From positions 1-64,000 of the forward strand of contig NZ_WBOS01000018.1 in NCBI RefSeq assembly GCF_008923245.1: a stretch of DNA of 64,000 bases, read 5' to 3'. The notes under the pieces are model-generated. The model was not told where the DNA came from. It saw nothing but the letters and a program-made list of their open reading frames with translations, and did not search any database. The position numbers and the translations under genes were made by a program. Positions within the stretch are counted from its first letter, which is position 1; every line of letters starts with the position of its first letter. The stretch is from Cytobacillus depressus. GTDB taxonomy: Bacteria; Bacillota; Bacilli; Bacillales; Cytobacillaceae. Below, one piece after another: positions 7,872 through 16,593 of this stretch.

Positions 7872-8153
7872 ATGCCTCCTAAGCATGGTAAACATCATCA
7901 TAGAAAACATCATCTTGGCACAAAAAAACCTAATACACGACCATCTAATACACTGCAATCTAACACACCACCACCTAATACACCGCCATCTAGTACACCA
8001 CCATCTAATACACTACCACCTAATGCGCCGCCACCTAATACACGACCACCTAACACACCACCACCTAATACGCCGCCATCTAGTACACCACCATCTAATA
8101 CACCGCCACCTAATACGCCGCCACCCATTACACCACCACCTAATGTAATGTAA
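7872..8153 (+). CDS. Pro/Asn/Thr tandem-repeat protein
   Basis: A 93-residue protein. The basic His-rich head MPPKHGKHHHRKHH is followed by about fourteen five-residue repeats of the type PPPNT, PPSNT or PPSST, encoded by a 15-bp DNA repeat. The ATG has a good site, AAAGGGTGAT, and a terminator follows directly, which argues for a real gene although all frames of the repeat are open. Such Thr/Ser-rich proline repeats occur in glycosylated surface or spore-coat proteins. That role is a guess here. Repeat number probably varies between strains. Confidence 0.6.
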   Translation: MPPKHGKHHHRKHHLGTKKPNTRPSNTLQSNTPPPNTPPSSTPPSNTLPPNAPPPNTRPPNTPPPNTPPSSTPPSNTPPPNTPPPITPPPNVM

Positions 8154-8176
8154 AGCAGCTAACAAGCTGCTTTTTT
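8152..8176 (+). terminator. Terminator after the repeat protein
   Basis: AAAGCAGCT pairs with AGCTGCTTT, followed by a T run. Confidence 0.85.
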
Positions 8177-8365
8177 GTTGGGGAAAATGGCAGTGTTCCT
8201 AAGTGTCATAACTTAATAGATTAGACACCGGAGTAGCGATTTTATAACTTTTGGAGATATTTTGCGCGTGTTTTAAGTGTTAATTTTCACATCTAACCTT
8301 TAGATGTGGATGTACAATAAAATGTTATGGGTATTAAGTTTCACAGGTAGTTTTACCCGATTTTC

Positions 8366-8404
8366 TTTACGATTATTTGCCGTTCTTTTACTCTAAATTT
8401 ACGA
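8366..8404 (+). promoter_or_regulatory. 11-bp-phased TT(T/A)AC-like repeats upstream of the phosphatase gene
   Basis: TTTACG (8366), TTGCCG (8377), TTACTC (8388) and TTACGA (8399) start exactly 11 bp apart. PhoP of Bacillus binds TTAACA-like hexamers at this spacing, so this may be a degenerate Pho box about 65 bases before the phosphatase start. The hexamers match the consensus only partly. Nothing else is supported in 8177-8459. Confidence 0.35.
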
Positions 8405-8468
8405 ATTTTCATAATCCTTTAACACTACTAAGCTATCATTTGGTTGTAATTACATACTTAGGAGGAGA

Positions 8469-9863
8469 ATGGTAGTGAAGAAAATACTGAAAAGCTCTAA
8501 GTCTCGTACGATTCTATTATCAGCTCTGCTTATTGGCGCAGTGCCTACAATGAATGTCGCACTTGCAGATTTAACCGCAACAAAGTATCCTGCTGCTGAA
8601 ACGTACAAGCCTACACCAATCCCGGATCGGATTATTTTAAGCTGGAAGGGCGATACAGCTACAACACAAGCGGTAAGTTGGCGAACAGATGTGAATGTTG
8701 TCACCCCGCAAGCCCAGATTGCCGTTGCAGAAGACGGACCTGCTTTCAAGGCCAAGGCGAAAACTGTGATGGCTGAAAGCAGCAGTGAGGTAAAGGGGAA
8801 TCAGCCTTACACGGCCAAATTCCACACTGTAAATTTCGAAAATCTTAACCCGAGCACAAAGTACTTATATCGAGTCGGAGATGGAGTGAACTGGAGCGAG
8901 TGGTTCGAATTTTCCACAGCTTCCGATAAATCTGAACCATTCTCATTTCTTTATGTAGGTGACGCCCAAAACGACATCCTTGAACATTGGTCGCGTGTCA
9001 TTCGCAATGCTTATTCAGACTTACCAGATGCCAAATTCATTATTCATGCGGGTGATTTGATCAATCATGGTGATGCAGACGAGCAGTGGGGGGAATGGTT
9101 CAAAGCCGGTGGCTGGCTCAACGGCATGGTGTCTAGTATTCCTACTCCTGGAAACCACGAATACTCGAAAATTGTAAAGGGGGAACCATCCGGTCTTTCC
9201 CAATATTGGCGCCCACAGTTTGCTCTTCCAGAGAACGGGCCTACAGGATTTGAAGAAACTGTATACTACACTGACTATCAAGGAATGCGAATCATTTCGC
9301 TTGATACCAATGTTAAAGGCAGTAACCTGGATAAACAAGTGGCATGGCTTGAACAAGTCCTAGAAAATAACCCGAATAAGTGGACGGTAATCACATTCCA
9401 TCATCCAATCTACGCCAACTCTCCAGGGCGTGACAATGTGGAAGTTCGGAATAAGTTGCTTCCTTTAATTGAAAAATACAGTGTTGATTTAGTCCTTCAA
9501 GGTCACGACCATAGCTATGCCCGTGGTCATGTTACTAACAAAGCTTCAGGGCAAAATGCAATGAGCACAAAGAGTGACACCGTATTTGTCGTTTCGGTTT
9601 CCGGTCCAAAGATGTATGACTTTACTTCTAAAAACTGGGATGAGAATGGCGCTCAAGTTCGCAATGCTATAAAGGATACTCAGCTATACCAACTCGTCCG
9701 AGTGAATGGAGATACACTATCCTACGAGGCACGTACAGCTACAGGAAATTTATTCGATGGTTTTGAAATCAATAAAACGCCAAGTGGACAAAAGCAGATC
9801 AAGGAAACAACAAACACCCAGTGGGAAAAAGAGAAGCAAGAAGAGAAAAACGCTAAGAATTAA
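8469..9863 (+). CDS. Secreted purple acid phosphatase-like metallophosphoesterase
   Basis: A 464-residue protein. The signal peptide ends around VALADL. A fibronectin-like N-terminal domain of the purple acid phosphatase type (about residues 50-150) is followed by a calcineurin-like phosphoesterase domain. Its metal ligands can be read in order: VGDAQND, HAGDLINHG, TPGNHEY, FHHPIY and QGHDHSYARG. It should hydrolyse phosphate monoesters outside the cell. ATG 8469 lies only three bases after AGGAGG; GTG 8475 is better spaced and gives MKKILKSS, a more typical signal start. The highly charged C-terminal tail is unusual. Phosphate-starvation control is suggested by upstream repeats. Confidence 0.9.
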   Translation: MVVKKILKSSKSRTILLSALLIGAVPTMNVALADLTATKYPAAETYKPTPIPDRIILSWKGDTATTQAVSWRTDVNVVTPQAQIAVAEDGPAFKAKAKTVMAESSSEVKGNQPYTAKFHTVNFENLNPSTKYLYRVGDGVNWSEWFEFSTASDKSEPFSFLYVGDAQNDILEHWSRVIRNAYSDLPDAKFIIHAGDLINHGDADEQWGEWFKAGGWLNGMVSSIPTPGNHEYSKIVKGEPSGLSQYWRPQFALPENGPTGFEETVYYTDYQGMRIISLDTNVKGSNLDKQVAWLEQVLENNPNKWTVITFHHPIYANSPGRDNVEVRNKLLPLIEKYSVDLVLQGHDHSYARGHVTNKASGQNAMSTKSDTVFVVSVSGPKMYDFTSKNWDENGAQVRNAIKDTQLYQLVRVNGDTLSYEARTATGNLFDGFEINKTPSGQKQIKETTNTQWEKEKQEEKNAKN

Positions 9864-9915
9864 AAGCATTAAGGGTCAAAATCATATGTAAAGGTTACAT
9901 TTCTTCCTATGTGAT

Positions 9916-9946
9916 GGAGATGGGGCATATGTTCCATCTCCTTTGT
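9916..9946 (+). terminator. Terminator after the phosphatase gene
   Basis: GGAGATGG pairs with CCATCTCC, followed by TTTGTT. Confidence 0.75.
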
Positions 9947-10017
9947 TATGTGTTTACTTTAGTCGTTCATCATTACTGCAGTATCTGCCTATTGCACCAG
10001 AAAGAAGGGACTTATCC

Positions 10018-11115
10018 ATGCATCGGACTTCATTATTTTCTGCAAATTTCATTGTACTTTTATTAGGAGTTTTGTTGTACAGCATACTGCCATCTCATGC
10101 TCATGCACATACGAATAGCTACGGATATATGAACATACATGAAAAAACGAAAGAAGTAGATATTGATCTGACTCTTGATTATAAGGAGCTTGCAATAGTT
10201 GTGGAATTACCGATCAATCTTGAATCCGCACCAACAACTGCAGAGTTGGAGGGCGCGCTCAGTGATCAGAAAGATAAGATAATGGATTACCTGGCCTCAG
10301 GAATGCGAGTATACCGGGATGAACTGATTTGTGAACCACAGCTCAAGTCTACAAAGGTTAGTATGATTGATAATCATCCGTTAGCCAATTTCCAGTTTCA
10401 TTACTCATGTGAAGGGAAATCTACCAGGATTGCTTATGATCTATTTGTAGATGACATGAACCGTTCACATATAAACTTTGCTACTGTAGATGGAGAGAAG
10501 GAAACTCAAGAGTTTACCTTTACAATCGCGGAACGGGAAATGGTCATAGGCGAACGTAATTGGCTGCGCCAGGCATGGAACTTCACTTTTCTAGGAATCG
10601 AGCATATTATCACGGGTTATGATCATATTTTATTTGTGCTTTGTTTAATCATTCCGGCTGCCATTTCGTTTGGAAGAGTAGTAGAGGTCATTACTGCATT
10701 CACGCTCGGACATAGCATTACACTTGGATTGGCAACTTTAGGGATTGTTTCACTCCCGGAGCGACTGGTAGAACCGGCTATCGCCCTTAGTATTATTTAT
10801 GTCGCTGTGGCGAACCTGCTGAAATGGGAAACGAAAAACCGGTGGATTGTCACGCTGCTCTTTGGTTTAATTCATGGATTTGGCTTTGCAGGTATCCTGC
10901 AGGAAATGGAACTGTCCCGTAGTACCATTGCGTCCTCTCTGCTCTTTTTCAACGTGGGTGTCGAAATTGGCCAGATAGCGGTTATTGCTCTAGCACTCCC
11001 TTTATTATTCCTATTTCGACGGTATAAACGCTTTCCAGTTTTCGTCTCCGTAAGCTCAGCTTCGATCATCACAATCGGTCTGGTTTGGTTTATTCAACGA
11101 GCTGCAGGGTTTTAA
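10018..11115 (+). CDS. HupE/UreJ-2 family membrane protein
   Basis: About 365 residues. A signal sequence ending in SHAHAH, an extracytoplasmic domain of some 170 residues, then a HupE/UreJ-2 domain with six or so membrane spans. That domain carries the hallmark FLGIEHIITGYDHILFVL and FGLIHGFGFAG. Members are thought to move or handle metal ions such as nickel or cobalt, but this extended secreted form is uncharacterised. The start at 10018 (MHRTSLF) was chosen because AAAGAAGGGA lies seven bases upstream. The longer frame from 9943 lacks a site. It sits alone downstream of the phosphatase. Confidence 0.85.
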   Translation: MHRTSLFSANFIVLLLGVLLYSILPSHAHAHTNSYGYMNIHEKTKEVDIDLTLDYKELAIVVELPINLESAPTTAELEGALSDQKDKIMDYLASGMRVYRDELICEPQLKSTKVSMIDNHPLANFQFHYSCEGKSTRIAYDLFVDDMNRSHINFATVDGEKETQEFTFTIAEREMVIGERNWLRQAWNFTFLGIEHIITGYDHILFVLCLIIPAAISFGRVVEVITAFTLGHSITLGLATLGIVSLPERLVEPAIALSIIYVAVANLLKWETKNRWIVTLLFGLIHGFGFAGILQEMELSRSTIASSLLFFNVGVEIGQIAVIALALPLLFLFRRYKRFPVFVSVSSASIITIGLVWFIQRAAGF

Positions 11116-11217
11116 GAGGATTGATCCTTTATTGAGTGGAGTTGCTGCGAGCAACTGATTTTAATTTTCAAACAAAGATTGTGAAGGAACGACAATAGGA
11201 TTGGATATAAATATTGG

Positions 11218-11258
11218 AAACCCAGCAAATCTTCTCATGTGAAGAGAGCTGGGTTTTT
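11218..11258. terminator. Terminator hairpin
   Basis: AAACCCAGC pairs with GCTGGGTTT around an inner TCTTC/GAAGA stem, with TTTTT on the right. It ends the HupE gene. Confidence 0.85.
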
Positions 11259-11394
11259 AAGTTAGATGGGTAAAATAACACTGAAAATATACGCAAGTTT
11301 TCGGTCAAAGTGGCAAATAGTCATATTTAACAATGGTTGGTATTAATCTTATAGTATTTTACCATTTGATTATTTTTCTAAATCTTGAAACTTA

Positions 11395-12018
11395 TTATTT
11401 TTTAAGCTGATCTTTTTGCAAATGATTTTTCATATAGGATGCAATCTTTCTCTCATCCTCTTTTTCAAACTTCTCTAGTTCTTGAATAACAAGCTTTCTT
11501 CGTTCTATTGAATGGTTCTGACTCAATTTCGCTTTTCCCTCAATTTTTTCAATCTTTATTTTAAAACCCACAACACCTTTTGTCATACCATCCAGATATT
11601 TTGGATCGACTTCGTCTAATTGATAAGAACTGTCAGGCATTTCATATTTTTTTACTAAATCACTTAAAGATTCGATTAATTCACCATCCCCAACAATTTC
11701 AACTTTTCCATATACATGGACTGCTAAGTAGTTCCAAGTAGGTACGGCTTGATTTGACTCATACCAAGAGGAAGAGATATAACAATGGGGGCCATGAAAT
11801 ACCGCAAGAACATTCTGATTTTTAATGTCCTTCCATTGAGGATTTGCTCGGGAAAAGTGACCATATAAGTATTCCATATCTTTATCAATCATTAGGGGAA
11901 TATGAGTTGCGAAAGGTTCACCCTCATGTTGTGAGAAAAAAGTAGCAAATCCATTCTCTTCAATGATGTCATAAATAATTTCATCATTTTCAATTTTAAA
12001 GTACGATGGGATGTACAT
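11395..12018 (-). CDS. paiB: PaiB-like FMN-binding negative transcriptional regulator
   Basis: A 207-residue protein, the exact length of Bacillus subtilis PaiB, which was described as a repressor of sporulation and degradative enzyme genes. The split-barrel flavin-binding fold is recognisable by MYIPSYFKI at the start, [36 protein letters not shown] and the C-terminal KLSQN. The ATG follows AAAGGAGTG. No paiA neighbour is present. It is instead divergent from a MocR-type regulator, so here its expression may depend on that protein. DNA binding is not evident from the sequence. Flavin or PLP-related binding is the family expectation. Confidence 0.9.
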   Translation of the reverse strand: MYIPSYFKIENDEIIYDIIEENGFATFFSQHEGEPFATHIPLMIDKDMEYLYGHFSRANPQWKDIKNQNVLAVFHGPHCYISSSWYESNQAVPTWNYLAVHVYGKVEIVGDGELIESLSDLVKKYEMPDSSYQLDEVDPKYLDGMTKGVVGFKIKIEKIEGKAKLSQNHSIERRKLVIQELEKFEKEDERKIASYMKNHLQKDQLKK

Positions 12019-12074
12019 TAGAACACACTCCTTTGCTTTTTGAACATCTAAATGTAAACTTATTATAGTAAAGT

Positions 12075-12125
12075 AGCTGGCATTATTAAAAGCACCAGTT
12101 TCTGAATATTTGCAAGTGCCAGTTT
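12075..12125. promoter_or_regulatory. Repeat operator between paiB and the MocR gene
   Basis: AGCACCAGTTT (12091-12101) and AGTGCCAGTTT (12115-12125) form a direct repeat 24 bp apart, and AGCTGGCATT (12075-12084) is an inverted relative. Direct repeats of this kind are bound by MocR regulators such as GabR and PdxR. Confidence 0.55.
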
Positions 12126-12141
12126 ATAAGGAGGTTATATA

Positions 12142-13557
12142 TTGTTAGAAATTACGCCAACCTTAGATGTTGGAAAAAAAGAGCCCATTTATATCCAACT
12201 TTACGAGTATCTTAGAAATGAAATTCAAAGACAAAATATTGCCCCTCACAGTAAGTTACCTTCTCAAAGAAATTTGGCAGATTATTTAAACGTGAGTCGC
12301 AACACGGTTGATGCTGCTTACCAACAACTTGTTGCTGAAGGATATATTAGAAGTGAAGAAAGAAAAGGTTTGTTTGTTGTAGAGTTAAAAAATGACCTCT
12401 TCCTTATAGATTATGAAAACATGGATAAAGAGAAAAAAAGGGAATTGGATTTTCAGAAAGATCCAACAGCAAAGATTGAATACGATTTTAAATATGGGGA
12501 TGTAGATTTAACTCATTTTCCATTTAAATTATGGCGTCAACTGACCATGAAAAGTATCGCTACTGAACAAGACCAGTTGTTATTGTATGGAGATCCGCAA
12601 GGAGAATTGGAACTTCGAAAACAAATTGCTAGATACCTTTATCAATCTAGGAGAGTTGAATGTTCTGAAGATCAAATTGTAATTGGAGCAGGTACACAAT
12701 ATCTATTAAGTATGCTATGTAAAATGATTGGCAGAGAATTAGTTTATGGTATAGAAGAACCCGGCTATGACCGAGTACGCCTTATTTTTAAGGATTATGG
12801 AAGAGCAGTTAAGCCCATTCATCTTGATGAAAATGGAATTAATGTTACTGAGTTAACAGAGAGCGAAGTGAAAGTAGTCTACGTCACTCCTTCCCATCAA
12901 TTCCCTTTAGGAACAGTAATGCCAATATCTCGACGCTTAGAATTAATAGAATGGGCAAGGGAGAAGGGGGGATATGTCATCGAAGATGATTACGATAGTG
13001 AATTTCGATACGAAGGAAAGCCTATTCCATCGCTTCAAAGCCTTGATATGTATGGAAATGTTGTATACATGGGGACTTTTGCCAAGTCACTAATTCCATC
13101 TTTGCGTTTGAGCTATATGGTACTTCCGACAAAGTTGCTAGTAAAGTACAATGAAAACTTTATTGGTTATAAGCAAACTGTTTCAAGATTACATCAACAT
13201 ACTCTAAAGCTCTTTATGGAAAGTGGCCAATGGTCGAGGCATTTGAACAAAGTAAGAAATATTTATAAGAAAAGACATAACGCTCTACTTACATCTATTA
13301 AAGCTAATATGAATGATCAGGTCCGAATAATTGGTGCAGGTTCTGGTTTACACGTGCTCTTAGAGCCCAAGAATAACATGACAGAGAAAGAGCTTATAGC
13401 TACTGCTAAAGAGAAGGGAGTTTTAGTGTATCCAGTGTCCTCATTTTATGAGCGACCACCTTCGCAAGAATATTCTCAAGTGCTTCTTGGATTTGCCGGT
13501 TTAGATGAGAATAGGATTCATGAAGGAGTTCACTTACTTTCTAAAGCTTGGTTCTAA
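12142..13557 (+). CDS. MocR family regulator (GntR HTH fused to aminotransferase domain)
   Basis: A 471-residue fusion. Residues about 10-80 form a GntR winged helix (LPSQRNLADYLNVSRNTVDAAYQQL). The rest is a fold type I aminotransferase domain with NSPSHQFP-type substrate loop (YVTPSHQFPLGTVMP), EDDYDSEFRYEG and the PLP-lysine region GTFAKSLIPSLRLSY. MocR proteins sense PLP, often with an amino compound, and usually activate a divergent gene, here paiB. TTG at 12142 is the start, seven bases after AAGGAGG. Direct repeats in the intergenic region are the likely binding sites. Ligand unknown. Confidence 0.92.
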   Translation: MLEITPTLDVGKKEPIYIQLYEYLRNEIQRQNIAPHSKLPSQRNLADYLNVSRNTVDAAYQQLVAEGYIRSEERKGLFVVELKNDLFLIDYENMDKEKKRELDFQKDPTAKIEYDFKYGDVDLTHFPFKLWRQLTMKSIATEQDQLLLYGDPQGELELRKQIARYLYQSRRVECSEDQIVIGAGTQYLLSMLCKMIGRELVYGIEEPGYDRVRLIFKDYGRAVKPIHLDENGINVTELTESEVKVVYVTPSHQFPLGTVMPISRRLELIEWAREKGGYVIEDDYDSEFRYEGKPIPSLQSLDMYGNVVYMGTFAKSLIPSLRLSYMVLPTKLLVKYNENFIGYKQTVSRLHQHTLKLFMESGQWSRHLNKVRNIYKKRHNALLTSIKANMNDQVRIIGAGSGLHVLLEPKNNMTEKELIATAKEKGVLVYPVSSFYERPPSQEYSQVLLGFAGLDENRIHEGVHLLSKAWF

Positions 13558-13595
13558 CTAATGCCACTACCTATAAACATAAGCATACAAAAAGA

Positions 13596-13634
13596 CGAAG
13601 AACCAATAATGTCATTGGCTCTTCGATTTTTTTT
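13596..13634 (+). terminator. Terminator after the MocR gene
   Basis: CGAAGAACCAAT pairs with ATTGGCTCTTCG, followed by a T run. Confidence 0.9.
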
Positions 13635-13948
13635 GAACATTATAGTCGCACCTAACTTCGGGATAGTTTAGTCTACCAACAGTATAGATTGAAATTAATG
13701 CCATAAACAGCCCTCCATTTATAGTCTTTACTTAGATATATTCAGGGGAAATGCGGAAATTTCTTCTTCTGCTAGAGAATGATCGATCATCTAAGAAAGA
13801 ACTGTTCTAAAGGTACGGCGTGTCTTAGTCCTAGAGATTCTATCAAAGCATTCATCTAAAGGGGGCCCACCAACGAATCGCGAAATGTTGGCTGTACCCC
13901 TTTAAGGGCTGAGAAAGGGCATATTATCGGATAAAAATGATTAACCTT
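13635..13948. other. Intergenic stretch with a long hairpin
   Basis: No gene is supported. A hairpin at 13858-13903 combines AAAGGGG/CCCCTTT and CCAAC/GTTGG stems. It lies downstream of the minus-strand HAAS gene and could end that transcript, though no T run is obvious. Confidence 0.4.
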
Positions 13949-14983
13949 CTACCTTTTATTTACACTTTCTATATCCGTTTTAATATTTGCCCTCTTATAC
14001 ACATCAAAAATTCCCCATCCGGCAAACACGACAAAAATCGTTGTAAGCCCCCATATGATAAAGTTTTCAATATGTGCTGGAGTTGTTGTAAAAATTCCAC
14101 CCATTTGATTTGAGAATTCTGGAGTAAAGAGATTGGTGGTCGTTAAAATGATAACCAAGATGGCAAGCGACGCAATTTGATGGATTGTAAAAAATGTAGC
14201 TAATTTATGTGTCCATTGTTTATTAATTAGTTTAGAAATAGCCAAGGCTATTTCTACTCCAATCAACAATACAATAAATGGCCAAAAAGAGAGAAGCACT
14301 TCTTGATTAAACGCTGGCATTACCATTCGCAGGCCTTTTTCACCATTTTCATATATTCCAAGTAAATGGTCAGCATAAAAATAAGTCGTTCCCCAAATTG
14401 CCGTCCATACTAAACCACAAGACAATTCAAATGTATTGATCGCTTTATACTTAGGAACATAGATAACATGCTTTAAATCATCAGGTGACCATGGTTTGAA
14501 ACGCGCTGATAAAGGGGAATCATCCTTGATTCCATCTACACGTTCAGCAATGGCAAACACGATAGTAAACCAAAAAAATGTATGAATCATCACACCAATG
14601 ATTTGCCCGACTCCTTCCAATATCATATCCAACACAGTTGCTAATACAGCACCGTCTTCTACAGGACTTAAAAACTTTACCGCTACCAAGGCAATGAATG
14701 AAATAATTGCCGCAATAGGCATGACCAACTTCAATAATGTGATATAAACATCATAATACTTCGGACCAATCAAATGCATCGGTTTCTCATTATATTTACT
14801 GGCTAGAATAGCAGGATTGCCCAATGTTTCAAGCGCCCGATGAACGTCCTTCTCCGAATAATCCTCGGGCAACATATCATAAATCGTTGACTCTAACTCC
14901 AACGCAATATCTTTTCGGGTTTTATTTGGCAGCCTGCGAGTGACTTCTTGAATATAAACTTCAATCAAATTCATCTTCCTCAA
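13949..14983 (-). CDS. HAAS signalling-domain membrane protein
   Basis: A 344-residue protein. The N-terminal domain (IEVYIQEVTRRLPNKTRKDIALELESTIYDML) is of the HAAS type found beside PadR regulators, followed by about six to seven hydrophobic segments. It overlaps the upstream padR gene by 23 bases, indicating translational coupling. In such pairs the membrane protein is thought to sense envelope stress or to act with the PadR protein. The exact role is unknown. The start codon lies inside the padR 3' end with a GGGGTTGAGGAAG site. Confidence 0.85.
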   Translation of the reverse strand: MRKMNLIEVYIQEVTRRLPNKTRKDIALELESTIYDMLPEDYSEKDVHRALETLGNPAILASKYNEKPMHLIGPKYYDVYITLLKLVMPIAAIISFIALVAVKFLSPVEDGAVLATVLDMILEGVGQIIGVMIHTFFWFTIVFAIAERVDGIKDDSPLSARFKPWSPDDLKHVIYVPKYKAINTFELSCGLVWTAIWGTTYFYADHLLGIYENGEKGLRMVMPAFNQEVLLSFWPFIVLLIGVEIALAISKLINKQWTHKLATFFTIHQIASLAILVIILTTTNLFTPEFSNQMGGIFTTTPAHIENFIIWGLTTIFVVFAGWGIFDVYKRANIKTDIESVNKR

Positions 14984-15308
14984 CCCCTTTTAATAAACCA
15001 TAAAGTTCTTTCGAATTTTTAATCCATTCCTCTTTTAAGTGTAAAAAAATTTCCAGACCGTATTCACTTAAAACATAATATTTACGGGGCCTGCTCTCAG
15101 AGGTATCCCAACTGCTCGTTACTAACTCTTGCTTTTCTAAACGGCGAAGCAATGGATATAAGGTACTTTGATCAATGTTAATTCCTGATTCCTCCAATAA
15201 TCGAACAAGTGAATATCCATACTGGGGGGTTCGCAATTGACTTAAAACGGCTAATGTCAACGTTCCTCTCCTAAGCTCTGTCGTTAATGAATTCAGTAAA
15301 GTACTCAT
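14961..15308 (-). CDS. PadR family transcriptional regulator
   Basis: A 115-residue PadR protein. The winged helix with the family pattern TLTLAVLSQLRTPQYGYSLV and LYPLLRRLEKQELV covers nearly the whole chain, followed by the short C-terminal dimerisation helix. It represses its own operon with the overlapping HAAS gene in characterised relatives. Two 20-bp repeats directly upstream are the probable operators. The ATG follows TGAGGTGGGGG. Confidence 0.93.
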   Translation of the reverse strand: MSTLLNSLTTELRRGTLTLAVLSQLRTPQYGYSLVRLLEESGINIDQSTLYPLLRRLEKQELVTSSWDTSESRPRKYYVLSEYGLEIFLHLKEEWIKNSKELYGLLKGVEEDEFD

Positions 15309-15326
15309 TCCCCCACCTCAATTTTA

Positions 15327-15374
15327 TATACTATGCGACATACACTATATGGTTTATACTATGTACCATACACT
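15327..15374 (-). promoter_or_regulatory. Tandem operator of the padR-HAAS operon
   Basis: Two 20-bp boxes at 15327-15346 and 15355-15374, 28 bp start to start, share 17 of 20 bases. Read on the minus strand both begin AGTGTATG and end CATAGTATA. Each is itself an imperfect ATG-CAT dyad, as expected of PadR sites. Confidence 0.65.
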
Positions 15375-15490
15375 GTTCTGGATACAATAATAATCTAAAT
15401 TAAAAGCCCTTTTTAATGAAAAAGTGAAAATGGGTTGAGTACATAAAAACAATGTTCACATTCCCTCGTTAAGAAAAGTCCAATAGAAAG

Positions 15491-15533
15491 AAGCCCAATT
15501 TCTCGGTGTTATAAGCGAGAAATTGGGCTTTGA
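15491..15533. terminator. Terminator hairpin
   Basis: AAGCCCAATTTCTCG pairs with CGAGAAATTGGGCTT. It lies downstream of the minus-strand GNAT gene. The stretch 15375-15616 otherwise holds only a smaller AGCGC hairpin. Confidence 0.8.
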
Positions 15534-15616
15534 TTACGAAATAAGCTGGCCCTATAATGAAAATAAGCGCTGTTCCTATTTCAGAAAAGCGCCCGATTGT
15601 GGAATATATGATTTAT

Positions 15617-16069
15617 TTAATTTAGAATTAACTTCATGCCTTCATGAGTGGAGGTAAAGCCTAATTTTTCATAAAAACGGAAGGCATTTTTACGCTCTTT
15701 ATCGGTAGTTAACTGTACAAGACCGCAACCTTCTGATTTTGCTATTTTAATTGCTTCCCGAAATAAAGCTTCACCAATCTTTTGCCCTCTGTAATTTTGA
15801 TCAACACGCACTCCCTCAATTTGGGCCCGTTTCATTCCTAACCTAGCTAATCCAGGGATAATTGTTAATTGCAAACACCCTATTACGATTTCACCTTCAA
15901 TAACTAATAAGATTTGATTACCACATTGATTTTCAATTTCTGAGAAGGCACTATAATAAGCCTCTGGTAAAGGGTTTTCATATTTCTCTCGTTTGGATCC
16001 CAGTTCATCATCTGCTAGTAAACGCACAATCTCTTTTAAATCACTTTTCTTCGCCATTCTAAACTCCAT
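15617..16069 (-). CDS. GNAT family N-acetyltransferase
   Basis: A 150-residue acetyltransferase. The acetyl-CoA loop is YRGQKIGEAL (about residue 97), preceded by the beta-strand IEGVRVD and followed by TDKERKNAFRFYEKLGF. MAKKSDLKEIVRLLADD at the N terminus is typical of small single-domain GNATs. The acceptor cannot be predicted. It is a monocistronic gene with a terminator downstream. Confidence 0.88.
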   Translation of the reverse strand: MEFRMAKKSDLKEIVRLLADDELGSKREKYENPLPEAYYSAFSEIENQCGNQILLVIEGEIVIGCLQLTIIPGLARLGMKRAQIEGVRVDQNYRGQKIGEALFREAIKIAKSEGCGLVQLTTDKERKNAFRFYEKLGFTSTHEGMKLILN

Positions 16070-16593
16070 TTACATCTATTCCCCTTTCTTTTTTATATAA
16101 AAAAGATGCCGTTTTTAGCATCTGGTACGATTTATTGATTGGTTAGCATAATCAATTTATCCAACTTCTCTTTTAAACTAGAAGAAATTCCTGTCAATGG
16201 CAATAAACAATATTCGTCTAATTACATTAATATCCCTTCTTAAACTAAACTGCTCCGTTAGTTTGAGTACAATCTTTAACAAACACCATACAGTCATTAC
16301 CTTAAGTATTCAATTTTCCTTGTTATTCTTCCTCCATTAAATGGCCCTTTAATGGAATAAGGCGCTGTATTTACTTTTAACAATAAATGAATGAATAAAT
16401 ATATGTATATTCGAATAAACGTTTATTTCCTCTTTTTTTGAATGTAGGTTGTTAACAACTTGCATGATTTATTATCACTTATAAATATAGCTTGAAGTAG
16501 CAAGCTAAAAAGCAGCTTCAGTTGGTTACCGAAGCTGCTTTCTCAAATTTTTAAACGAAGAAACGTTGTATTGGTTATTTATTTATTAATTTA
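16070..16593. other. Intergenic stretch with repeat copy B and a terminator
   Basis: No gene is supported. 16368-16440 repeats the elements of 3510-3580 (AATAAGGCGCT, ATTTACTTTTAAC, AAATATAT, TTCGAATAAACGTTTATTTC). A hairpin AAAGCAGCTTC/GAAGCTGCTTT at 16509-16541 probably ends the PstS-like gene. GAAGAAACGTTGTA at 16556 again resembles the dispersed motif. Confidence 0.55.

Noticed and set aside
7910-8128. Gly-rich open frame on the minus strand (GGGVLGG type) and a second plus frame (His/Leu type)
   Set aside because: Both are by-products of the 15-bp repeat of the gene at 7872 and have no ribosome site.
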